Shown: in pieces, positions 57,598 to 64,000 of the stretch
Layout of the letters: each line of letters begins with the position of its first letter
Numbering within the stretch: the first letter of the stretch is position 1
Origin: LGRD01 sp031382215
GTDB lineage: Bacteria > Pseudomonadota > Gammaproteobacteria > Burkholderiales > Burkholderiaceae_C
NCBI GenBank assembly: GCA_031382215.1
Contig: JANMYQ010000268.1
Location: 1-64,000, forward strand
Direction of reading: 5' to 3'
DNA: 64,000 nt
Notes under the pieces: model-generated
The model's database searches: none
Told to the model about the DNA's origin: nothing
Seen by the model: the letters and a program-made list of their open reading frames with translations, nothing else
Translations under genes and position numbers: made by a program

Positions 57598-59976
57598 ATG
57601 TCCCACGCTCCTTCTCGTTCTCCTTCTCGTTCTCCTTCTCGTTCCACGTCACCTCGCCTCCACCTGTTCGCACACGCCGCGCTGACGGCGCTGTGCAGCG
57701 CGCCCGCCTGGGCCCAGAACACGCCCCCCCCCACGCCACCGCCCACGCTGCCGGCCGTCAACCTGCCGCAGGTCGAGGTCATCCGCGTCACGCCGGTGCC
57801 CGGCCTGGGCGTGCCGAGGGACCAGATCCCCGGCAACGTGCAGACCGCCAGCGACCAGAAGTTGCGCGACGCGCAGAGCCTGAACCTGCCCGACTTCCTG
57901 GCCGGCCAGATGCCCAGCGTCTCGATCTACGAAATTCAGGGCAACCCGTACCAGCTCGACGTGAACTACCGCGGCTTCTCGGCCAGCCCGCTGCTGGGCA
58001 CGCCACAGGGGCTGTCGGTGTTCGTCGACGGCGTGCGCGTGAACGAGCCGTTCGGCGACGTGGTGAACTGGGACCTGATCCCGCGCGGCGCGCTGGCCAG
58101 CATCACCTTGATGCCGGGGTCGAACCCGCTGTTCGGCTTGAACACGCTGGGTGGCGCGTTGGCGCTGCAAACCAAGAACGGCCTGACGCACCCGGGCACC
58201 GAGGCCGAGATCAGCGTCGGCTCGTTCGGCCGTGTGAGCGTGGACGTGTCGCACGGCCAGAAGCTGGGCGCTTTTGGCCAGAGCAACCATCACCTGTTCC
58301 TGGCCGCCAGCCAGTTCAAGGAAGACGGCTGGCGCGACTTCTCGCCCTCGCGCGTGCAGCAGTTGTTCGGCAAGCTCGGCGGCAGCGGCGGGCCGCTGAC
58401 CTGGGACCTGAGCGCGGCCTACGGCAAGACCCGGCTCATCGGCAACGGCCCGTCGCCCGAATCGGTCCTCGAACAGAATCGCAGGCAGGTCTACACCACG
58501 CCCGACATCACCCGCAACGACGCGCTGCTGGTCACCCTGCAGACCGGCTGGAAGCTGAGTGACACCCAGTCGGTGTCGGGCACGGTCTACGTTCGGCGGG
58601 TCGACACCAAGACGCTCAACGGCGACCTGAACGACGACTACGACCCGCCGCTGGTCACCGAGTCGGGCGTGGAGAACCGAACGAGCAGCAAGCAGCGCGG
58701 CGAAGGCACGGCCGTGCAGTGGAACCTGCAGGATCCGACCCACCGCGTCGCGGTTGGCGCGTCGTACGACCGCTCGCGCACGAAATTCGAGCAGACCGAG
58801 GCCGAAGGCGGGTTCGATGCCAACCGCGGGGTGGTGCCCACCGACACCCCCGAGGTCGACGCACTGCTGCGCGGCAAGACCGCCACCGCCAGCGTGTACG
58901 CCACCGACACCTGGGCGCTCTCGCCCGACATGCACCTGACGCTGTCGGGCCGCTACAACCGCACCCGCGTGCAGACCCTCGACGACGGCCGCGCCACGCT
59001 GGGCCTGCCCACCGCGCTGGACAACGACTACCGCTACAGCAAGTTCAACCCCGCAGCGGGTTTGACCTTCAAGCTCTCGCCGGCCATGACGGCCTACGGC
59101 GGCGTGAGCCAGGGCAACCGCGCACCGAGCCCGATCGAGCTGGGCTGCTCGGACCCGAATAACGCCTGCGTGCTGCCCAACGCCTTGCAGTCCGACCCGC
59201 CGCTGAACCAGGTGGTCTCGCGCACGCTCGAGGCCGGCCTGCGTGGCAGCGAGGCCGGCGTGCGCTGGAACGTGAGCGGCTTTTCGACGCGCAACCGCGA
59301 CGACATCCTGTTCATCAGCAACTCGCTCGCTGCCGGCTACTTCACCAACTTCGGCCGCACGCAGCGCCAGGGGCTGGAGCTCGACGCTTCGGGGTCTTTG
59401 GGGTCATCGCGCGCCGGCATCGAATGGGGCGTGGCCTACAGCTTCCTGAAAGCGACCTACGAGTCACACGCCTGCATCGTCTCGGGCAGCAACAGCAGCG
59501 CACAAACCTCGGCCGCCTGCCCCGGCGACGACGAGATCGAGGTCAAACCCGGCGACCGCATTCCCGGCCTGCCGCGTCACAGCTTGAAGTTCAACCTGGG
59601 CGTGCGGCCGAGCGAGTCGCTGCGCATCGGCGCCCAGCTCGCCGCGTTCTCGGGCCAGTACGTGCGCGGCAACGAGAACAACCAGCATGCGCCCGACGGT
59701 GTCGGCTACTTCGGCGCCGGCTCGCTGCCGAAGTACGCCGTGCTCAACCTCACCGGCGAATGGCGCTTTGCACCGGATTGGGCGCTGTTCGGCCGCATCA
59801 ACAACGTGCTCGACAGGCGCTACTCCAGCGGCGGGCTGCTGGGCGAAAACGCGTTCGACGCGGCCGGCACCTTGCAAGCGCCGGCCGACTGGCGCAACGA
59901 GCAGTTTTCGACACCCGGCGCGCCGCGCTCGGCGTGGGTCGGCGTGCGCTGGACTTTTGGCGAGGGGCAACGCTGA
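57598..59976 (+). CDS. TonB-dependent outer membrane receptor
   Basis: A 792-residue receptor with a signal peptide (LHLFAHAALTALCSAPAWAQ), a Pro-rich stretch and a Ton-box-like VEVIRVTP (about residue 59). The plug domain contains QGLSVFVDGVRVNEPFGD and PLFGLNTLGGALALQTKNG. A 22-strand barrel ends in an aromatic-terminated strand (WVGVRWTFGEGQR). The ligand is not evident. Three perfect copies of a 12-base unit at 57609-57644 encode a Ser/Pro/Arg repeat just before the signal helix. ATG 57598 lies 153 bases after the response regulator. Confidence 0.9.
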   Translation: MSHAPSRSPSRSPSRSTSPRLHLFAHAALTALCSAPAWAQNTPPPTPPPTLPAVNLPQVEVIRVTPVPGLGVPRDQIPGNVQTASDQKLRDAQSLNLPDFLAGQMPSVSIYEIQGNPYQLDVNYRGFSASPLLGTPQGLSVFVDGVRVNEPFGDVVNWDLIPRGALASITLMPGSNPLFGLNTLGGALALQTKNGLTHPGTEAEISVGSFGRVSVDVSHGQKLGAFGQSNHHLFLAASQFKEDGWRDFSPSRVQQLFGKLGGSGGPLTWDLSAAYGKTRLIGNGPSPESVLEQNRRQVYTTPDITRNDALLVTLQTGWKLSDTQSVSGTVYVRRVDTKTLNGDLNDDYDPPLVTESGVENRTSSKQRGEGTAVQWNLQDPTHRVAVGASYDRSRTKFEQTEAEGGFDANRGVVPTDTPEVDALLRGKTATASVYATDTWALSPDMHLTLSGRYNRTRVQTLDDGRATLGLPTALDNDYRYSKFNPAAGLTFKLSPAMTAYGGVSQGNRAPSPIELGCSDPNNACVLPNALQSDPPLNQVVSRTLEAGLRGSEAGVRWNVSGFSTRNRDDILFISNSLAAGYFTNFGRTQRQGLELDASGSLGSSRAGIEWGVAYSFLKATYESHACIVSGSNSSAQTSAACPGDDEIEVKPGDRIPGLPRHSLKFNLGVRPSESLRIGAQLAAFSGQYVRGNENNQHAPDGVGYFGAGSLPKYAVLNLTGEWRFAPDWALFGRINNVLDRRYSSGGLLGENAFDAAGTLQAPADWRNEQFSTPGAPRSAWVGVRWTFGEGQR
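57609..57644 (+). repeat. Three in-frame 12-base tandem repeats
   Basis: TCCTTCTCGTTC occurs three times without change, adding four codons per copy to the start of the TonB receptor gene. Confidence 0.85.
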
Positions 59977-60001
59977 ACGTCGGCCGCCGCCACGTCACGC
60001 G

Positions 60002-61114
60002 CTACTGTGCAGCGCACTCGCGCGCATAGTCCTGCTGCGCCCTTTCGTGGGATCGAGCCCATTGCTCTGGTCGTGCCTCCGCCCGGGCGCGAAACTGCTC
60101 GACACTCTTCGCCATCTGGGCGCACCGGAATGCCTTCCGGTCCAGACGAGCGGCCACCACCGGCGCTGCGTTCGCCTGCGACGGTGCCGGTTCCGCTGCA
60201 GGTTCCGGAGAAGGTTCAACGGTTGTTGTCGTTGTGGCTGCCGCCAGTTTTGCTCGCAGGGCAGCCGCCTCTCGCTTCCCGTAAGCCTGATCCTTTGCCG
60301 CGGCCTGATCCCATAGTCGCAGGGCTTCGGCGTCGTTGGTTGTCACAGACGCAGGCACATTGGCTTGGCGTGGCGAAGCGTAGTAGTAAGCGAGGCTGGA
60401 GATGCAGTAGGGTGTCCCGCGATCAGCACAGCGCTTCAACATGTCGAAGGCCTCTTGACGCTCCCCTTCGCTCGCTGAGGCTCCCAGACATTGGCTCGTC
60501 AGTTGACCCATTGAAGTCCAATCCCCAAGCTCGGCGCCTTTGAACCAGTACGGACAAGCAAGACTCAATCGCTCCTTCCTTGGAAGATGACCAAATGTCG
60601 TCATGGTGATCATTGCCAGTCCGTTGTACGCGGTCACGTCGCCTGCCTTGAGTCTCCCGGCGAACCGATCTTTTTCCAACTTGTAAATGCCATGCGCCAT
60701 GGCTTTGGTTCTCTCTTCGTTCATCCGTGCACACAAGGACGAGATACCAAACAGCTTGTTCATCGCGCCAACGGCAGGGTTGAAGTCCTCTTGGGCAGCC
60801 ATGAAACCGCCGCAAAGAACGGCCTCTTCCTTGTCGAGTTTCGCTTCAAGCTGGCTCACCTCGCCGCCAAGCCGACTTCGATCGGCACAGTTGCCGCATT
60901 GAGCCAGGCGCTGCTTGAGTTCCTCCAGCTTGCCTCGTTGCTGCTCAACACCCTGGACATAGCCGTTGAATCCGGCAGCCTGACCGCCCAGCTTCCCCGC
61001 CTCCTTTCCCATCGAGTAGGACCAAAGATCGGAGCGCTTCACATAGTCGACCTGCTGCGCACTGACTGACGGCGCAACAATGAGCAGCAGGCCCGCAAGC
61101 AGCACTTGCCACAT
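60002..61114 (-). CDS. Exported Sel1-like repeat protein, unknown
   Basis: A 370-residue protein with a signal peptide (VLLAGLLLIVAPSVSAQ), a coiled-coil region with Cys-rich turns (RLAQCGNCADRSRLGGEVSQLEAKLDKEE, about residues 68-96), and Sel1/TPR-like segments (LSLACPYWFKGAELGDWTSMGQL and SLAYYYASPRQANVPASVT). I do not recognise a specific family. ATG 61114 has a GGGGGAA site. Codon use is slightly less GC-biased than average, and it stands alone. Confidence 0.75.
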   Translation of the reverse strand: MWQVLLAGLLLIVAPSVSAQQVDYVKRSDLWSYSMGKEAGKLGGQAAGFNGYVQGVEQQRGKLEELKQRLAQCGNCADRSRLGGEVSQLEAKLDKEEAVLCGGFMAAQEDFNPAVGAMNKLFGISSLCARMNEERTKAMAHGIYKLEKDRFAGRLKAGDVTAYNGLAMITMTTFGHLPRKERLSLACPYWFKGAELGDWTSMGQLTSQCLGASASEGERQEAFDMLKRCADRGTPYCISSLAYYYASPRQANVPASVTTNDAEALRLWDQAAAKDQAYGKREAAALRAKLAAATTTTTVEPSPEPAAEPAPSQANAAPVVAARLDRKAFRCAQMAKSVEQFRARAEARPEQWARSHERAQQDYARECAAQ

Positions 61115-61251
61115 TTCATTTCCCCCTTGAGGCTTTTGGCGGGTTGAGCTTATCTGAGGCCGGGCTTCTGGCAAGCGCTCACATGCAGGGTTGCCTATCG
61201 ACCCCCCGGCGGCCGACGATGGCCAGGGCACTCGGGCCTTGGGCTGCGCGG

Positions 61252-62268
61252 CTAGAGCAGCGTCTTGTCGAAGAACGCCGTGATTTCGATCGCGAGCTGC
61301 TTCTGGAACGCAGCGCGATCGAAGCCCGGCGGATTCGCGGCGACGTCGCCGTCCGGGCTGGGCAGCGGCATGCTGGGCGAGTCCATGAAAGCGAAGTGCC
61401 AGGCGTTGGGCACCCGGTGCAGGTTCGCTGCGGGCAGATGGCTGGCGACCCACTCGGCATGAAACTTCGGCACCAGGAAACGATCGAGTTCCGCCTCGTA
61501 GATCAGGGTCGCCGGGCGAACCGCGGCGAGCGATTCGGCAGTGAGCACCACACCCGCCGGGGCCATCGCCACGACTGCCCGAACGCGCGCGTCCTTGAGT
61601 GAAGGCGTGGCCGCTGCCAACGGCGGCGTTGCTTGCCCCGACCGGCCCAGGCTGCAGAAGATCGGGTCTTCGGAGGCTTCGTCCAGGCAGTGCTTCTTGA
61701 TGCGCGACACATCGGGCATGGCGCCTGCCAACGCCAGCACCGTGTAGCCGCCGGCCGAGTGCCCCAGCGCGCCCACGCGAGGCCCCTGGCTGTCGGATCC
61801 AATGCGATCCTTCCACGCCGGGTCGGCCAGGATCGCGTCGATCACCCGCGAAGCCTGTTGCGGCCGCTCGTCGAAGTAGCGCTCCGGGCTCTTCTCGATC
61901 AGGGACCGGTCCTGCCAGTTGTCGCCGGGGTGGCGAAGTGCGGCCACCAGATAGCCGTTGCGGGCCAGGGCTTGGGCCAGCACACTGTGCCCCATCTCGC
62001 TGCCGGCGATGCCGTGACTGAGCAGGATCAGCGCCTTGACCTTGTCGACAGGCTTGCCGCGGATGGCGGCGTCGATTGCGAACGGCCCCATGGCGGTGAC
62101 TCGCGGCGCGGCCATCGTCGGGTAGTACAGGGAGACCGTCGTCGGCGGCGCGTCGGGTGTCGCGCCCGCCGCCTGGATCTGCATCCAGCCGGCCTCGTAA
62201 GCGTGCGCGTGTGCTGCGACGAGCAGGGTGGCCAGCGAGGCCAGGGTGCGAAGAAGAAGGCGGCTCAT
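61252..62268 (-). CDS. Exported alpha/beta hydrolase, PAF-acetylhydrolase/dienelactone type
   Basis: A 338-residue hydrolase with a signal peptide (RTLASLATLLVAAHAHA), LILLSHGIAGSEMGHSVLAQAL (oxyanion region, about residues 81-102) and the nucleophile elbow GHSAGG (about 168-173). The catalytic His lies probably in NAWHFAF near 293. A Cys pair surrounds the SRIKKHCLDEASEDPIFCSL segment. It probably acts on ester substrates in the periplasm. Confidence 0.85.
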   Translation of the reverse strand: MSRLLLRTLASLATLLVAAHAHAYEAGWMQIQAAGATPDAPPTTVSLYYPTMAAPRVTAMGPFAIDAAIRGKPVDKVKALILLSHGIAGSEMGHSVLAQALARNGYLVAALRHPGDNWQDRSLIEKSPERYFDERPQQASRVIDAILADPAWKDRIGSDSQGPRVGALGHSAGGYTVLALAGAMPDVSRIKKHCLDEASEDPIFCSLGRSGQATPPLAAATPSLKDARVRAVVAMAPAGVVLTAESLAAVRPATLIYEAELDRFLVPKFHAEWVASHLPAANLHRVPNAWHFAFMDSPSMPLPSPDGDVAANPPGFDRAAFQKQLAIEITAFFDKTLL

Positions 62269-62626
62269 GTCGTACTCCAGATCGTGTCGGTGCGCGATTG
62301 TTGGAGCCAGCTGCGAGAGCACGACACGGCTTGCGACGAAGCGCCGGCGGGAAGCGCGAACCGACCGCCGGGTGTCGCCGCCGGCGTGCTGGCAAAGGTC
62401 CCTGCTCCGCATCGGATCCCGCCTCCCTTTTCCGCGGCGCGGATCGTCGTCGAACTGGCCATGTCGTCTGCCAGGCAAACGCTTTGCCGAAGCGCAGGAA
62501 TGTGTTCCGCGCCCGCGTCTTGCGCCTTCACGCCGCGAGCCTGCAGCCCGTCGCAATTCGCTTCGGCCAGGCCAGGGGCATTGATAGGGTCGGCTGCTTC
62601 TCCCAAAACCATTCCAAGGAATCACG
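62269..62626. other. 358-base intergenic region
   Basis: The region lies between two divergently transcribed genes for exported proteins. I see no supported gene, repeat or RNA structure in it; open frames are present on both strands but have no family resemblance or ribosome site. It must contain both promoters. Confidence 0.5.
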
Positions 62627-63229
62627 ATGAAGCTCTTCACCACCGTCTCGATCTGTTGCGCCGCTCTGGCCGCGCTTTCGGTTCATGCCCAGGCACATGC
62701 GCAGGCCAGCGCCTCCAAGGATGTGACCGGCCCCTACATCGGCGCAGCACTGGGCCCGGCATTTGGAGATCGCGGGATCGACGACTCAAGCAGCAGCAAC
62801 GACGAGCACATCGGCCGCGGCACCAAGTTGTACGGCGGGTACCAGGTGACCGAGAACTTCGGCGTGCAGGTCGGGTACGTGCGCCTGCGTGAACTCAATC
62901 GCAACACCGGGTCCGGCGCCACGCTCAACGTGCAGACCGCCACCGGCCACAGCACCTATGTGGCGGGCACCGGCCGGCTGCCCTTGGGACAGTCGTTTGC
63001 TCTGACCGGCAAGGTCGGCGTCTCGTTCGGCAAAGTCACCGATGCCAGCCCCGCCACGCCCGCGACGAGCTCGCTTGTGGGCCACAAGACATCGCTGCTC
63101 ATCGGCACCGGGGTCGAGTACGTGGTCAACCACAACGTGGCGTTGTCGGTCGAACTGGAAAGCTACGGAAAGATCTCGCAGCAGGTCAAGGGCAACACGC
63201 TCACCGTCGGCACGCGCTTCACATTCTGA
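62627..63229 (+). CDS. Small outer-membrane beta-barrel protein
   Basis: A 200-residue protein with a signal peptide (FTTVSICCAALAALSVHAQAHAQ) and alternating beta strands ending in the outer-membrane signature Phe (TVGTRFTF). It has the YIGAALGPAFGDRG and VQVGYVRLREL strands typical of OmpW/OmpA-like eight-strand barrels. It has a plausible AAGGA site upstream. The function is probably porin-like or structural. Confidence 0.85.
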   Translation: MKLFTTVSICCAALAALSVHAQAHAQASASKDVTGPYIGAALGPAFGDRGIDDSSSSNDEHIGRGTKLYGGYQVTENFGVQVGYVRLRELNRNTGSGATLNVQTATGHSTYVAGTGRLPLGQSFALTGKVGVSFGKVTDASPATPATSSLVGHKTSLLIGTGVEYVVNHNVALSVELESYGKISQQVKGNTLTVGTRFTF

Positions 63230-63267
63230 AGTTGCTGCGATCCAGACCGGCAGCGAACTCCTGCAAC

Positions 63268-63888
63268 ATGACCACCCCTGCAAAGGCCGATTGGTTGATG
63301 CCCATTGCGCTGCTGGCGCTTGGCTTCGTTCCGATCGTGGCAGGCATCTTCCGGCTGTCGCAACTCGGCGCCGGTGCGGCGATCACGCCCGAAAACGCCA
63401 GGTTCATCGCCGCTCCTTTGCCGGTGGTGGTGCATGTGGTCAGTGCCACCCTCTTCAGCACTTTTGGCGCCCTGCAATTCGCGCCCGGCCTGCGCCGCCG
63501 CCAACCCGGCTGGCACCGCCTGGCAGGCCGGTGGCTGGTCCCGCTCGGCCTGGTCACCGCACTGTCCGGCCTGTGGATGACCCAGTTCTATCCGGCCGGC
63601 ATCGAAGCGCCCGCACGCTTCGACGGTGCGGCCGTCTACGGTATCCGGCTCCTGGCAGGTTCGGCGATGGCCCTGTGCCTGTGTCTCGGCGTTGCCGCTG
63701 TCTTGAGGCGCGACATACCGCGCCACCAAGCCTGGATGATGCGCGGCTATGCCCTCGGACTTGGTGCGGGTACGCAAGTCTTCACCCATCTGCCCTGGTT
63801 CCTGTTCCCGAGCATTCAGGGGGAAATGGCAAGGGCCCTGTTCATGGGGGCAGGCTGGGCCATCACCTTGCTGTGGCTGAATGGCTGA
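63268..63888 (+). CDS. DUF2306 membrane protein
   Basis: A 206-residue protein with several membrane helices. It shows the DUF2306 features FSTFGALQFAPGLRRRQPGWHRLAGR and PRHQAWMMRGYALGLGAGTQVF, with conserved His/Arg that suggest haem or redox association. Function is unknown. ATG 63268 is preferred over TTG 63232. It follows the barrel gene by 38 bases. Confidence 0.82.
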   Translation: MTTPAKADWLMPIALLALGFVPIVAGIFRLSQLGAGAAITPENARFIAAPLPVVVHVVSATLFSTFGALQFAPGLRRRQPGWHRLAGRWLVPLGLVTALSGLWMTQFYPAGIEAPARFDGAAVYGIRLLAGSAMALCLCLGVAAVLRRDIPRHQAWMMRGYALGLGAGTQVFTHLPWFLFPSIQGEMARALFMGAGWAITLLWLNG

Positions 63889-63914
63889 TCCTGGAGCTCG
63901 CAGGTCAGGTGAAG

Positions 63915-63931
63915 TTGACAATGGTTGTCAA
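63915..63931 (+). promoter_or_regulatory. Palindromic operator and -35 box of the edge antitoxin gene
   Basis: TTGACAA-TGG-TTGTCAA is a perfect inverted repeat with 7-base arms; its first half contains a consensus -35 hexamer. It ends 18 bases before the ParD-like start. Such an arrangement is typical of antitoxin autorepression. Confidence 0.6.
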
Positions 63932-63949
63932 ACTGCGCAACATCCTCCC

Positions 63950-64000
63950 ATGAGTCGTCAAACCATGAGCTTCGCATTGCCCGAGTCGATGCGCGAGTAC
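63950..64000 (+). CDS. ParD-type antitoxin, N-terminal part
   Basis: The 17 codons before the window ends read MSRQTMSFALPESMREY, the typical opening of ParD/CC2985-type ribbon-helix-helix antitoxins. A parE toxin gene would be expected just downstream. The window cuts it after one sixth of the usual length of about 80-95 residues. Confidence 0.7.
   Translation, partial: MSRQTMSFALPESMREY

Noticed and set aside
62265..62612. 115-codon minus-strand frame in the esterase/barrel gap
   Set aside because: No ribosome site, no family resemblance, and it runs into the signal peptide of the esterase gene in another frame. Treated as non-coding.

Overview
The window is GC-rich, compactly coded chromosomal DNA of a betaproteobacterium, most likely order Burkholderiales near the Rubrivivax/Leptothrix/Ideonella group. 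This placement is inferred from the glyA-nrdR, ribD-ribE-ribBA-ribH-nusB and ybgC-tolQRA arrangements, the tripartite (Bug-type) binding protein and the overall protein style. No rRNA, tRNA, CRISPR array or complete insertion sequence was seen.

Positions 1-5.3 kb: the 3' end of glyA, nrdR, then a five-gene minor-pilin operon (FimT/GspH-like, PilE-like, PilW, PilX, PilV) with no pilY1 among its members. 5.3-11.7 kb: riboflavin synthesis genes (ribD, ribE, ribBA, ribH), nusB and an aminotransferase. A RES/Xre toxin-antitoxin pair with its own palindromic operator sits between ribE and ribBA. 11.8-16.5 kb: a membrane Ser/Thr kinase coupled to a small lipoprotein, then ybgC-tolQ-tolR-tolA without tolB or pal.

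16.5-24.8 kb: a run of nine minus-strand genes reading from 24668 down to 16522. It starts with a bufferin-type metallophore cassette (bufA, bufB/MNIO, bufC, doxX) and continues with a CDP-alcohol phosphatidyltransferase, a DedA/TVP38-flavin disulfide reductase fusion, a frameshifted DUF547 gene, a DUF3047 protein and a SelD-N-like flavoprotein. Many junctions overlap by four bases, and an ECF-like promoter candidate precedes bufA. 24.9-33.2 kb: a small membrane protein on a segment flanked by two copies of a hydantoinase gene end, then a MarR regulator, an Asp/Glu racemase and a 5-oxoprolinase-type enzyme, divergent from a complete TRAP transporter.

33.4-48.2 kb: an isolated GspE/PilB-type ATPase, a tungsten aldehyde oxidoreductase operon (AorABC plus a MoaD-like protein) divergent from a sigma-54 activator, an aminopeptidase-like hydrolase, a Bug-type binding protein, a lipoprotein and an ABC exporter. 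48.2-48.8 kb: a candidate structured small RNA with a terminator, and a lone ribbon-helix-helix protein.

48.8-54.5 kb: an exported redox cluster containing a PufC-type tetraheme cytochrome, HiPIP, SoxZ, SoxY, a DUF1566 protein, a SoxA/TsdA-like cytochrome c and a Tat-exported metallophosphoesterase. A LysR regulator lies divergently, with two strong palindromes in the shared control region. The set resembles a reduced, rearranged sulfur-oxidation system wired to carriers best known from photosynthetic electron transfer, and it is the strongest candidate for an undescribed system. 54.6-64 kb: a methyltransferase, a UhpB/NarL-type two-component pair beside a TonB-dependent receptor, a Sel1-like exported protein, an esterase, a small outer-membrane barrel, a DUF2306 membrane protein and, at the edge, the start of a ParD-type antitoxin gene with a palindromic operator.
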